A stretch of DNA of 64,000 bases from Arctopsyche grandis (lineage: Eukaryota; Arthropoda; Insecta; Trichoptera; Hydropsychidae). The stretch is taken from the NCBI RefSeq assembly GCF_051622035.1, contig NC_135367.1, forward strand, positions 12,560,501 through 12,624,500, written 5' to 3'. Shown piece by piece: positions 34,446-48,069 of the stretch. Both the position numbers and the translations under genes were made by a program. Below the pieces are notes generated by a model that was not told the origin of the DNA, did no database searches, and worked only from the letters and a program-made list of their open reading frames with translations. Each line of letters starts with the position of its first letter. Positions within the stretch are counted from its first letter, which is position 1.

Positions 34446-34916
34446 CATATGTTACAGAAGTGTATTTTCAGTATTAATATATTCCAACTGGCGTTTATAG
34501 GTCATTCATATTCGAATACAATTCAACTAGTAAATTATGTATATCTCTACAACCGCAAATACACTTTCAACAATGTATACCAGTCATAATATAACAGTTG
34601 AGTTTTGACAACTCTGATATTTTTACGAATGCTTTAGAATTCAACAATGCGTTAATATTTTCTTGGTATAACGAATAAAGAGTAATTAGTACCATATTAC
34701 GATAGCTCTAAAAACGTGTTCAAAACAAAAATGTGACTTTCCAACTCAATTCACGAAAACCCAACGTCTCCATCTAACCTGGTACGTTGAACTGTATTTT
34801 CAGTTGTAATATATTTTGACCGATTGGATTTTACTCGCCATATATAAATCAACTTACATACATGGGTTAGATGGAATATATTACAACTTGAATTTACACT
34901 TCAACTGTAACATATA
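34446..34916. repeat. Interspersed TIR repeat, copy 1
   Basis: The ends read ATATGTTACAG with AAGTGTATTTTCAG on the left and CACTTCAACTGTAACATAT on the right. The subterminal words CAGTTGTAATATATTTTGAC and CATCTAACCTGG are shared with the inverted copy near 47.5-48.06 kb, as are interior words such as GCGTTA, TGACTTTCCAACT and ACGAAAAC. No coding capacity. Confidence 0.7.
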
Positions 34917-34919
34917 TAC

Positions 34920-37900
34920 AAACTCAACGACGAAATACACCGAAAAAGTTGGGCTAACATGTCTCTTAAATTTCAAGTTGTGGGAACGATATAGACCTCT
35001 TTCCTTTGTGCATATTATTTCAATAATTTGTTTGTATGTTCATTGGTATGAACTAGTATGGTTATTTAAGAGTACTTTTGTATGTTCTTGTGTGTGTATG
35101 CTCATTTAAGTATATATTTTTTCGCATTAATTTGTTTTGGAATATTTTCATGTTTGTAAATGCATTTTTTCACGAGTGAAGTATTTATTATATTTTAAAA
35201 TGTGTCTATACATATGTTTATATGTGCTCATATAAGTTTATATCTATGTATGTATTTTCATGTTTTCTCATAAGTGTGAACATATTTTTGAAATATGTTC
35301 ATATGTTTATTAATTTGTTCGTATGGATATGTACATATGTACATGTGTACGCGCGTATGTTCAATATGAATATTTTTCCCATGTTTTTATCATAAATATC
35401 CTTAAAAAACCGCGTGAATTTTTTTAATTCACGTTTTCAATAACATACATATGTACATAATTTTTTTACCCTTTTTGCAAATATTGGCATTCGAATGTCA
35501 AGTAACATGTACATATGTAGATAATAAGGGCGAAATCATACAGGGAAGAACGCCACGTCGTGTGCATGGCTCCCCGCCGAGGGTGGTTTCTTCAAATATG
35601 GGATACACCTTTATCAATCACTGTCAAACAAGGATAAATACAAGGATACAATTTTACCGAAAACACTTCAGAGGGCTATTTTGGGGCGGGGCATGCTGGG
35701 CGTTCTATGAATATATGCAATGCATGGTCCATTTTTTTCTCATGTTTAAAAGTATCTAAAAAAAATCACGTGCCACGTGGATCACTGTGTGTTTTCGCCC
35801 TAAATCTCACTGAACCTTAAAGTCTGCATTTTTCGTTTGCTTGTATTTATTATTTATATAATTTACGGAAATGATTCAGTCTCGTTCACTTCCGTATGCA
35901 CAAATATAATACATGCGATCGAAGATGTCATGTGTTGACATATGTACATACATATAAATATATTATGTTTTGATATCTTTAAGATTTCACAATACTTATA
36001 TATCGTTTAAATGTTTGTAAATGTATAACTCAGATATACAGTGCAACACGCACTTAATTATTACGAGAAGATTAAGTACGTTACCTGTGAAAAAGTGTAT
36101 GTATGTTACGCCACTGCTAAACAATTTAATCAGAGCGAACACATAGCACTATCTTCAATCTAAAACTATGACAATCCCCTTTTCCGATTTCAAACAATTC
36201 ACATAAAAAAATAAAATAAAACTGGTATCCACTTGTACATTGAAACCAACCGAAAAAATAAATTACTCAAAATTGATAACAATAACCGTACAAATTCACT
36301 ATCAATTAACGCTATATGTAATCGATGTGTGGGATTTCCAAAATATAAAATCGATTAGGTTACAGTCAATATAATGTATAAATAATGTCACTTCGACCTT
36401 TACAATTTGGTCGTATGTGCACGAGAGGAAATGAAGGGCTTCCGAGAACGACAGATGCCGCTCCCTTGTACATGTAATACCGGGAATTTCGAGATACCCG
36501 GGATCGCTCGGACTCGATTCAATCGACCCTTCAACCCCTCGTAACAATGCACAGTAATTGACGTGTTTCTTAGAATGCATTTGGTGTGATGTGAATTCGG
36601 TGTAATTGGAAAAGTATGTGAGTGTTCGACGGGCGAGTTTAAGAAAGGTCGCATATTGAAGGATATTTACACGTGACGAAGAAATGCTCCCTCGCACCTG
36701 GTCATCACAAAAACATATGTCATCGTCAACACATCAATGGATTTTGTCAGTGTAATCTTTCGTCCTTCCGGGAAATCGATACCAATCGGGCACAAATTGT
36801 CAAACTATTATTGTTATATTATTGTATTTTTTTTTTTGTTTATCCTCTTTAGTGGTGAAGTGGATTTGTTAACTATTGCAATCAGTGGATATGTTTACAT
36901 AGTCAAAACAATGTAATCTTCAATATATGTACATATCTAATATGTATATGTTATGCTTGGGATTCCACGCAGTTTCAGAATCAATCAACCTTGAATTCCA
37001 TAAAATCAATATTGCGGTTGAAATACGAGTATCAATATTATGAATTGTACATTTGAATGTATATTACTGAATATATTCTTTTATACACTTCATTTTTATG
37101 TATGGCCAAGCATGTACAAAAATACTAAACACATTCTACAGTGTAGACATATTAATCAATAAACAAATTCGAATTTTCCAGAAACAGAAAGGGGGATCTG
37201 GATTTAATAACCATCCAGATTTTGCCAGTAGCATATATAAATCCGAGATTTCAGCTCTCGGCTTCTATTGCTAAACAATGGCTTAACCAGAGAGGTGCCT
37301 TGTAGCTTGTACATATGTATATGTGTATAAGCGCCTTATACGATCCATATTATTGATGTATGTATATACTTATATCTCTGACAAACCATAAATATCTCCA
37401 CCTTACACGGTCAATATAATAAAGTATCGTCAATAATATCAATCGTGTGGGTGTAGTTCATTTATTTTTATATTAAATCAACTTGGAAAATTGATTGGAA
37501 CAGGGACAGGACATGGAAAACAGGGGACTAGGTATGTAATTTTTTTAAATTTTTGAATTATTATAGGCTGTCTTGAAGTGATGAGTATAAATTTAAATTT
37601 TTGTGCTAACAGAAATATCTTAAGTAGCCTACCTTTCTTAATAACATCTTGTTTGTCTTCAAAACTACATAAATCTTCTGAATGATTTGTCGAAAAATCG
37701 ATCGAGAAAGCAACATTCCAAAGCCTCGTTATTTGTTTCCGTACGCTCGGCACTGATTAGTTCTGAGGGAATCGTTTCGTTAGCCGAGTCCCTTGCCATA
37801 TGTATACTCGAGAAGTTCTGTGTAAATATGTGTTGTTTTAATAAAATAAATAGTTTAGAATGATGTTTGATAGACACAAATCAGAGAATTCTTAGTGACA

Positions 37901-38100
37901 ATCCCATAATTGCTTGAAGAGACCAATAAATTAAAAAATCTTTTGTCTTCGAAGGAGCGCCTTTATGTATGTACATACATAACAATTCGGCAGATTCCGT
38001 GCAAGAGAACGACGCTGCGGACCATACCATAACATTCCACAACAACTAACTCAGGTAGGGCCGATTCTGAATGAACAATATCAATATGGACAGCGATTTG
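34920..38100. other. No gene established
   Basis: A 131-codon minus-strand frame at 36302-36697 and smaller frames at 35451-35759 and 37478-37877 have no recognised domain or splice support. The sequence is AT-rich with ATGTACAT words. Confidence 0.35.
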
Positions 38101-38107
38101 AATTCAT

Positions 38108-38548
38108 TGTAATTATTTATTTCAAAGAACATGAACACTCGCCTTTACAGATCGCTCCACAGCGACGAGCGCACTTAAACAGATAAAATACAATCAATCA
38201 ATTTACATAAGCATTTTATACAATGCGAATTCATACAAACATCCACAGTTTCAACTATGGAGAAATTTTCGCAGCATTTTATAATCACATTGGCAAACCT
38301 CAAGACGCTGAATAACTCGAGATTAGCAAGAGAGATGTCATTTTATACAGGAATCGCAAGAAGGAAATGTTATTTTATACAGGAATCGTTTCAATAAAAA
38401 TCAGAAAAATTGACAAACTCTGATAACGTACGATCGTCCCGGAGTCACAAACCAAGGTCTAGCCAGCAGCGGGAATTTAGTGGGACTCGTACCCGTGACC
38501 ACTCTGCTCGAAAGTATAATGTGCTAACTACTAGTCCACGCCACTGGT
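38108..38548 (-). repeat. tRNA-derived SINE, near full length
   Basis: The minus strand starts GTGGCGTGGACTAGTAGTTA and has a B-box-like GGGTACGAGTCCC, then GCTGGCTAGACCTTGG, GTGACTCCGGGACGATCG, CTTGCTAATCTCGAG, GAATTCGCATTGTATAAAAT and the tail GATCTGTAAAGGCGAGTGTT. This copy is uninterrupted and shows the empty site for the MITE in the 28.8-kb copy. One internal block (about 20 bp around TTTCCTTCTTGCGATTCC) appears duplicated. Confidence 0.82.
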
Positions 38549-38559
38549 TAATGTAAACT

Positions 38560-40395
38560 TTTACGGGACTAGGCCAGTCCCTCTAGTCCAATGACGGCAC
38601 TCCACTAGTACATATGTAAATACATATATTTAATTTTATTCAATTAATTCTTGAGAATTTATTTTATTATTTTTATATTGATTTCCTTTTAATATACTTT
38701 TTTTAAACTTATAATAGATTATTTTTGAATTTAAATTTAAGCATATGTTGATTTGTGGTGCCTCATATGTATGTATGTATACTATTGAATATAAATAGCA
38801 ATTATTTGTTTCATTGCTTTTATTTCGAATAAATGACGAAAAATTCCGAGTAAGGATTAAACTTATTTTTAGCAATTAATAAAAAAAATATTAATACTAC
38901 TTTATTGTGTCATAAAAAATAAATAATTTTATACACGAATTACGTTCGACCTCGAGAGCCTCTGGGTGCGCGAAAAAAACAACGTTTCCGTTAACACGCT
39001 ACTTTTTCTATGTGTATTCTCAGAATCATATTACAATATCGAAGTGTAGAGTAATTTTGCCCCTTTATCGACATTTTTACTTTATTTTTTATTACTGTTA
39101 GTAATTTCGATTATGTTATTATTTTTGTACGGTTTTAGAAGCGATGACCGCTAGTAGGAATTGAGTTGCATTAACGATTCGTCGTATAAAATATAATAGT
39201 TCGTTACAGAGGGGGTGGATTTACCGAGAAATGTTATAGCACATGTGTGCGTTGGACACTTTTGTTGTCAAAAACATGTTGGTTCAACAGTTGACGTTTG
39301 AATGGGGTTCACAACCCAGAAGTTTGATAAATCGTTCGTTGCATGCAAAGCGGGCACGGTATACCTGTAAAGTTTCGAGATTAATTTATGATCTTTTTCG
39401 AGATCAATGATTACAGAACCATGAATAATTTCAATTCGATAATTTCAATTCAAATTATCTAAAAAGGAAGTTGAGAATTACAACACGAAAACGTCATATA
39501 CAAAGATTGTCATTCTCGTATCATTCGATCTAGGCTATCTAGTGCTTTCGTACTTTTGATCTGATTTAAAATATTGTCGATACTATACAGTAATAAATAA
39601 AATGATCTACATTCCAATTCTCGTAATTCTTGTTATAAGGAATTCCATAACTTTGCACCCACAGTTCTGCGTACGTTGGCGTCAAAATTTCGCGATCAAT
39701 ATCCGATAGCAAAATCATCATGAGTCAGTTGATGATATCGGAATTGAAATGCAAGGCAAACAAAACAACAAAAATAAGTAAAAAAATTGATTACGCACTT
39801 GCGAAATTACGCACATGTGCAATTAATTGCATTAACTTCAATTTCGTGTGTGTAAGGTGGAAAATTTTCCCGTTATTTCATGTTTTTATATATTGTTTGC
39901 ATATATTAAAATGCGAGTTTTCCACGCGTAAACAATTTACGCGGAAAATAATGCGTGTCATTGCGAGAAAATAATATGACGGAAACAAATAACAATTATT
40001 TTTGCTTTTTATCATACATATTTTGTTTGGTTCGGAATGATTTCTAGGAAATAGCACGTGTCCAATTAAAACATGAAAATATTTTCTACGTAATTGTTTT
40101 CGTTCTCGCCTTGATTTATGTCAACCTACCACCCGAAATTCGAGTTTTTTTTAGGGATGAAAATGTGTTTTTTTTTCGTTGATTTTCTACGAATTCATTC
40201 ACATCAATCATATAATAATAATGTTCCCCTATAGTGTTGTATTTTTTTTTCGTTATAATTCGTTGCACGAAAGTGCGCTTACTATTATTATGACTGTGAA
40301 TAAGAAGTTGATTAAACCGTATATTTTTACTGTTCTTATTTTAGGGGAGAATAATGGTATAGTTGCAAAGTTGTATGATTGTTAATACTAATTTA
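38560..40395. other. No gene seen
   Basis: AT-rich. The 84-codon frame at 39720-39974 is not recognised. Confidence 0.4.
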
Positions 40396-40404
40396 AATAT
40401 TATC

Positions 40405-40640
40405 ATTTACAGCCATTTGCCATCAGCAACTTCTGAAGCCTCTCAAGCACGCTTCCATTCGTCTTTGTTTTGGGCATTTTATCCCACACGTTTTTCTAAT
40501 TATTGCATCCATCCATCTCCCCAGTGGCCTTCCTCGCACCCATTTACATTATTACGGGGTACCATTCAAGCACTTCTTTTGTCATCCGTTCTTGACCCGC
40601 CCATGGCATTTTAATCTCTTTACTTTCTCCATTATATCAG
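40405..40640 (-). mobile_element. RTE-type LINE 3' fragment
   Basis: On the minus strand it contains AAAATGCCATGGGCGGGTCA, AATGGTACCCCG, GAAGGCCACTGGGG and GACGAATGGAAGCGTGCTTG, matching the RTE C-terminal/3' region seen at 26.5-27.07 kb (R-D-E-W-K-R motif). It is truncated by the following (TA)n tract. Confidence 0.7.
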
Positions 40641-40644
40641 CTGA

Positions 40645-40846
<202 letters not shown>

Positions 40847-41140
40847 GTATGCATGATTTTTAACGGAAATAATATTTTAATATTGGATTTATTCGTCATA
40901 AATTTAATATTGCATCATATTTATATATATATTTTTTTAAATTTAGTATATATTATTCTATTGATAACGAAATATAATATTATAAAATAAAATTCTATGC
41001 TAATTCTCAATTTTTAGTTAACACGAACTTCTTAGAAGGTATCAATCAGAAAGTCTAGGAATCGATTTCTTGTGATTTTTTCTATAATATATTTTAATAT
41101 ATTATTGAAACTTAATTTTAATATATTCAATAAATCCAAT

Positions 41141-41775
41141 TTTTTTTAATTATTGCCCCGAGTAATCGATGCTGCCATTTATTTGAGATTAATCTTGAAA
41201 ATCAATTAAAAAATACAGCCTTAATTTTCTCGTAATTTTTTTTTTACTAAAACGCATTTATTTGTAATTATAATAAATTGAGGTACCACACAAAACCTTT
41301 TCAGATAATGCGGCCAAAGATTGTGAAATCGAAAGATTACACCATCACTGAAAAGGATATCCTGCTTCTAAAATCTACATATCCATATTTCATAAAAATC
41401 GTTGACTCACATTTACTAAAATGTAATTAGTACGATAATACATTATTTTAAATGTTACATTTTAATATGCAACTGCGAACATATATCATTTAAAACAAAG
41501 AAAAACCTTTTGGAAATCCAAATAATTATGCCATCGATTAATCAATGCTACCATTTATTTGAGACATTTTTTAAGAGCAATTCTAAAATACAGCTTAAAC
41601 ATTTTTGTCATTTTTATTTTACTAAAACTCGTTTATTTGGATTCTAAACAAATTTGATATAATTCGGGCAGAAAATCTGAAATCGAAAGATTGCACCATC
41701 ACTGAAAAAGATATCCTGCTTCAAAGCTCTACATATCCATATAAAAATCGTTGACTCACACTTACTTAAATAGGC
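41141..41775. repeat. Direct duplication with about 355-375-bp offset
   Basis: Blocks of copy 1 (from about 41141) recur in copy 2 (from about 41520): ATGCTGCCATTTATTTGAGA at 41169 against ATGCTACCATTTATTTGAGA at 41544; GAAATCGAAAGATTACACCA near 41326 against the same with G near 41680; GATATCCTGCTTC and TAAAAATCGTTGACTCACA in both. Drift of the offset reflects indels. No coding sequence. Confidence 0.75.
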
Positions 41776-41789
41776 AAGATAATATAATA

Positions 41790-43800
41790 TTACCAATATA
41801 GCCACACACTTTCTCCATCATGAATAAACAAACACGAAAAAGTCATTTCCACGTATTCATGCATTCCTAATTATCATATAATGGAGCTCGTAGGCAACCT
41901 TGACACTCTTATGAGTAATCGTGTGTGCACTCTCGAACAAAGAGCGAGATGCACTCGATCGATGCACACAAAAACGCTGTTTTTTTTCATTTAATTCTAT
42001 TATTATTGTATTTATATTTTTACAATAAGGAGCTTGCGAAACCAACCAGGTGCATCGGATCGGAACAATGGCGATGCATCGATGTGTGCACATTTCTCGG
42101 AACTCTTGTGGTACTCAACGGAAGCCATCGAATACCCCCCTCTCGGGAACAATAATGCATGGTACTACTCTCCTGGATCCAGGTATTTTTCGTGGGTATT
42201 CAATTTTAGATTTTGTCCTTTCGTGTCAAAAAACGCAAACTCAAAGACAGATGTGATGCGAGACGCGAGCAGCTGCAGTTTAACACCTTGTCGTCCGACT
42301 TACGATTCTCGGAAGTGTTTCTCGCTCTCGCACTGCTGCTAATGTGTTACAAGATGTTTTTGTTTTATTTTTTGGTATGTTTTATTTTTTTCCGTTCTAC
42401 TTTGTGAATGTTGGTTAGTTACTAGTTTTTGACTTTTAAGAATAAGTGTAAATTTTAAATGGCTCGCGATAAATTTGATATTATTTATATTATACATATA
42501 TGGGATTCTTTGAGAAATTTTAAATCTTTTGATGGAAATCAGAATCTACTTACTCAATTGAGTTATTAAAAAAATCATTTCTCGACAAATACAACTGATT
42601 TTTTTCAAAATCATTTTCGATAAATAATATACACTATTTATTATATATCGTTCGTATAATCTAACTAAATCAAGTTGATCGAAGATTTTTTTGCTCTAAA
42701 TAAACTACGCATTTATTTACATTTTTATTAAAAAAAAATTGTGAAACATTTTTGATTCTGCACATTTGCATCCTTTCAAATGAATTTCATTTAAATTGAA
42801 CGAGACTTTTCAATTACACTTTCATTACAATTATAAACAAAAAACCGCACAAAACTCTTCTCAAACTTGAATATTTCATTATTTCTTCAAAATACCGTAA
42901 TAATTACATTTCATTTAAATGATTTCTGAAAATAAGAGAAATCTCTCGAGTTGGCATAAATAAACTTTCACACAAATTGCATAAATTTCCCGCTTTCATC
43001 CATCAATTATTTTTGTCTGTCGTTACACTCGCATTATAATCAGAATAAAAAACACACACACACATTATATAAAGTATTTCCACGAATAAATACCGAAGCC
43101 ACATAAAGGCCCCGTCGGATTCGAAATAGATGGACCAATTAAAAGTGGCATTATTATTATTGTTTGTATCTCGTGCGGCACTTTGTGTTTCTTTAAATTG
43201 TCCTATCATCGTTCTAGTGTATTTTGAGAACCACTTTTATATTATTATTATACTACAGAGTAAATTTTTGTTACTCTTAGCAGTGCCCGAAAATGAACTA
43301 TGAAGGGTAGACCTACACAAAGAACATACATAATAATATGTATGTACATATATGTATGTATACCAGTCATAATAATGGACACACTGTATGTATACATGGC
43401 TTTATAAGCATACTTTCAATACACATGTACTCTAATGAGTACGAAGAATTATTCAATTAAAATATAGTCCATATGCTATGACATTATCATGAAACCAACG
43501 TACCATATGAATTGTACGTGGATGTGTAATAAATGATTACATACGTATGTATGTACATAGATTGTGGGACACGTGCATAAATTTTCTCTGAACCCTTCTT
43601 TATTTGATTTCCGGTATAGTAAACAAACGCAATTTTCTCGGAATAATTTGTCATTTGATGCTGAGCGTGCTTCATCGTTAACTTTGATTTCTAATATGAT
43701 AATAATATTTTCATATTTTCTTCGAAAGTTGATTCTCATGAAAATTGTAAGCGATGTATGTATCTATGTATGTGTATGCGATGGTTATAATAAGTTTTAT
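41790..43800. other. No gene established
   Basis: A GC-richer patch at 41880-42330 has overlapping frames of about 60-100 codons in several frames, with no recognised domain. The rest is AT-rich, with an ATGTACATATATGTATGTAT run near 43340. Confidence 0.35.
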
Positions 43801-43807
43801 ATTAAAT

Positions 43808-44204
43808 GGGTCTACCTCACGGGCCCGAATGTGAAACGCCCGAAAACGCAAATATCGGAAGGCAAAGATCGAAAATCGAAAGATCTTAAGTCGAAAGATA
43901 AAAAAAGGGTGCATGGTAAAAGGTACATACTCACTTAATTTGCGCGAGCAGGATACAACAGGAACAAGAGGAACAGGCTTTTCCTCCCGTATTCTGCGCG
44001 CGCACATTAATACGGGAGAAAAAGCCTGTTCCTCTTGTTCCTGTTGTATCCTGCTCGCGCAAATTAAGTGAGTATGTACGTGAGTATGTACCTTTTACCA
44101 TGTACCCTTTTTTATCTTTCGACTTAAGATCTTTCAATTTTCGATCTTTGCCTTCCGATATTTGCGTTTTCGGGCGTTTCACATTCGGGCCCGTCACGGA
44201 GACC
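43808..44204. mobile_element. 397-bp near-perfect fold-back element, composite
   Basis: The outer arms start GGTCTACCTCACGGGCCCGA and carry ATATCGGAAGGCAAAGATCG, as in the intronic MITE at 8306-8473. The inner arms carry GGATACAACAGGAACAAG and AGGAACAGGC and their complements, and the centre CTCCCGTATT...AATACGGGAG pairs too. The inner module resembles the centre of the MITE at 328-469. The transcript would fold into a stem of about 180 bp. No target duplication was seen. Confidence 0.85.
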
Positions 44205-44209
44205 GAAAG

Positions 44210-47200
44210 AGCATATGTTCAAGCACGTGGAAAGATGAAACGAAATTTAATTCAATTTTGCAGATTTAAAATTACGCGTACTTTAAAATTCATAGAAGTG
44301 AATTATAAATTGGAAATAAAATAAGTCATACATATTCATAATTATTCATGCATTCTTTGTTAGGTTTTTTGTCATATTATGCTAATCATCGATATTTTTA
44401 AAAACTGAATCAGTGTAAAGATTGCTACACACGTTAAGGTGCGTTCTTATTTACATTCTCCGAACAAGAAGAAAACAGGAAAATTCAACGAACGCTCTTC
44501 AGCGTGTGACACACTTTTAATTTCGTCATATGGGCTAAGAATTTCGAGTGCATCCGACTGAGAACACCTGATCGGCATTAAACTTGCATAATTTGGACGA
44601 TACAGATTCATAAGGATTATTCCAGGTTGAAAATAGCGCATTTTCTTGGTGCATCTCTATGAGAACACGGTTTGAATTGTCCCTGCGGGTAAATAATACT
44701 CTTGATCGCTCCCCCGCATACTTGAAGTCCTATTTGTCGACTTCCAGGAAAATTAATTTACTGGGGGATTCGAGAGCCAAGAGAATAACGACCGATTTAT
44801 TTCTCATCCCGAAGGTTCTCCAGTGACGTCAAGCTGAAAATATTTGGACCGTTTCCTTTTCGCTCGTTAAAAAATTAAATACTGAACGATCCCGAGAATA
44901 TCACCTGAAATAGATAAAGAGGCGTCTTCGACGAAGTTCAATATTCCATTTCCGTGTAAACTATTAACCCAGTAATTTGCTTGTAACTGTTCAAATGTGT
45001 GGCAATTTGTTATAATTTCCGAGAAGTGCTTTATTATTTGTTTCTCTCGTGCGTTACTTTTCAATCAATCCCACGTGTCAATATCACACCAATGTCATTG
45101 CTATGAACTTATGATTCTGTACAATATATATTCCAATTACATTAATATTAATAATATGTGTAGCCCCACACGATATATGAAAATGTACGATTCAATATTC
45201 GTTTCGAAGAATCGATAATGGAAGTCATAATGGCAGTGCATATTTTATTCGTCGATTAATATTCGATAAATTGAATCATTGTCATATTTAAAAATGTTCC
45301 TGATGTCTGCTTTAATAGCTATTAAAATTCAGTGATTGTTTTTCGCACTATTTCCAAATTTGGGGCACAAATTAAATGATTATATTTTTCCAATAAATAG
45401 TTTTTTACGAAAATTTATTGATAAAAATGAACTGTTAGTAGATTGCTTATTTTTTAAGTATTTTTTGACAGACAAACAATAGTCAAGCAGTCTATTGTTT
45501 GTCAGTGATCACTGATCAATAATATCGATCATCTATTTACTGACCAAATCAAAAAAAGTTACTGACTAAATAAATACAGGCCAAACTTTAGTACATTTTT
45601 ACATAATTCCATTTATTTTCAATTATATAATTTGAAAACCACTATTATTGATACATAAAAAATACAATATACAAAAATACATATCGTATTTTTAATGCAA
45701 GTATCAATATAAAAATTGTAAAATTTGAGCAAGGAGATCGAAATGACAAAATATTTTTTTTAAATACATTTCTTTCAAATATTTATTTATATTAAAATAG
45801 TATTTTATGTTTTTCAATACATATCTATTTAGATTAATAAGTAGTGTGCAAATGGAATTTAATAAAATGTAATTGCATATTTAAAACACAATGTTGAAAA
45901 CCAGTTTGAGAATTGTTATTACATAAAAAATGTATTTAAAAATAGGTGTACATATGTAATTCCATTGGAAAAACGAACTTTGATGTCGAATTAAATGCTT
46001 AAAAATATTATAGTTGTATAAAAATAATTTTACAATTTGTAACATATATCATGGATAAATCAAAATGTATGTACATCCATCCATACATACATATATTTAA
46101 ATACATCGTTTTAGTATAATATAATATTATGTACTAATTTACTTGGTAATAATAGATTATTAATGTATGTACATGTGTATGTACTTATGTATGTTACATG
46201 TAGACAAACGGTTCAATGAACTCATATTATAATTTCATTACATTGTAAAATACATATTAACCGCTCATAAAAGTGGACTATATACATACGTACTTTCAAT
46301 TACTTTCGTATAGTTAATACTAGTATTATATTTTAGTGTCGTAGATGGAAAGAAAAAACGCATTAACATAATTACAAGTAAAAAACATACTAAGATAATT
46401 TGCAGCTGTACGAAATTAAACTTCGGTATGTATGTACATGTAAATGACGTACAAATTAGCATTAATCAATTCAATAAACGCAATTTAAAAATAAGACGAA
46501 ATCAGATTCGTTCATTGAGCAAATATTCCGGTTCGTCCGAAAGACTGTATGACTAATTAGAAAAAAGCATACACACGCATACGGACCTTTCACGGAACTT
46601 TTCGCAAAACGTTTTCCAAGGATTCCTTTTATTGGATTATATATTCCTTTTAAATTTTTTTCAGCTGTCAAACAATGAAACAGTGATTCATGCAGGTATC
46701 CATCCATCCGTGAATCATCACAAGGCAATTTTTCAACCGCAAATCCCTGAAAGGATTCAGCGTGTCGTCCGTTTCGCAGGAAAACCGAACGATTGGCGTT
46801 AATTTCGCATTGTCATCCCGTTTCAATTTCCCGTTTCTCAGAACTATCAGTTACTATTTGAAATTAATTCTTATACGTTTTGTTTTGATTCCTAGCAGTC
46901 TGCAATTAATTGAATTCAATGCAAGTGGTCAGTGGTCCGATACGGGGTTTTATTACGTATCTTCTATACGTGGAAAACTAATGAATGAAACGCAATAGAT
47001 TTAATGAAGTGACAAACATAATTGTGGTTTTGTTTTTAAGTATTCTTTACCATACGTACGTATATTGTTATGAAATTAATTTTCAACTTAAATTCTTAGT
47101 ATAAGAAAAGGTTCAACAAAGGTTATTATCTAAAGAACATTCTGAATCACTACAGGCTGAACTACAAAGGGGTACATTTTTGCCATATGTATGTATGAAT

Positions 47201-47490
47201 TTTTTTTCAAATTCTAATAATACATTTAAGCATTTATTTTCAAATAATTATTAACTGAGTTTTAATTCAGAAGTGTTGACACTGTTGTTACTTTTTTATA
47301 CCATCTATTTTTTGTCATTTCAAAGTTTTTTTGGTGGAAGACACATTTTATTTATATATAAATGATAATGTATGACACATTAGTTTTTGAGCATTTAAAT
47401 TTTTATCTATATGGAATTTAAAAGGTGAAAAAAAATAGGAATCTTGTGTGCCCTCATGGTGCTCTTCCCCAAATAATAAGTTGTCGAGTA
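44210..47490. other. No gene seen
   Basis: AT-rich. A TTGACAGACAAACAATAGTC / AGTCTATTGTTTGTCAGTGA inverted pair lies at 45466-45508. Small frames at 46471-46998 are unrecognised. Confidence 0.4.
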
Positions 47491-47499
47491 ATATATGTA

Positions 47500-48065
47500 T
47501 ATGTACATATTACAGTTAAAGTGTCAGATCTCATTAATTAACGCAATCACTCGTTATTGTACATATATGTTACAGTTGATGTGTATCTTCCAGTTGTAAT
47601 ATATTTTGACTTGTTAAAATATATTCCATCTAACCTGGTACCAACTACCGTTATAGTTGAAGTGGATTTTCAGTTTTAATATATGTTGACTAGTTGGAAT
47701 ATATTCCGTCTAACACACGTGAGGTGATTCATATAAGGCGAATTACATTCCAATTGGTCAAAATATATTACAACTGAAAATACAGTTCAAATATAAGTTG
47801 GTACTAGGTTTGATGGCAAGGCTAGGTTTTCGTAAAAACGTCACTCGACTAGTAAATTAAGTTGGAAAGTCATATTTTTCTTTGGAACACATTCTTATAG
47901 CTATGGTAATATTACCTTTGTTCGTAATACCTAACGCATTATTAAATTCTAAACATCAACTGTTGTATTACAACTGGCGCACATTTTTGAAAATGTATTT
48001 GCGCTTATCTATATATTTGCGCTGAGCTATAATTTACTAATTGAATTGTATTTGAATATGGTGTA
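47500..48065. repeat. Interspersed TIR repeat, copy 2, inverted relative to the 34.4-kb copy
   Basis: The complement of this segment aligns with 34446-34916 over most of its length (AATGCGTTA, TATGACTTTCCAACTTAATT, ACGAAAACC, CAGTTGTAATATATTTTGAC). It carries an extra block at about 47590-47720 in which the CCAGTTGTAATATATTTTGA / CCATCTAACCTGGTACCAAC end is repeated, so one end has been duplicated. Confidence 0.68.
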
Positions 48066-48069
48066 AACG

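Noticed and set aside
36302..36697. 131-codon minus-strand frame
   Set aside because: A second long frame overlaps it on the same strand, composition is not coding-like, and no domain is seen.
43711..44324. Lys/Arg-rich frames near 44 kb on both strands
   Set aside because: They are mirror translations of the fold-back element.
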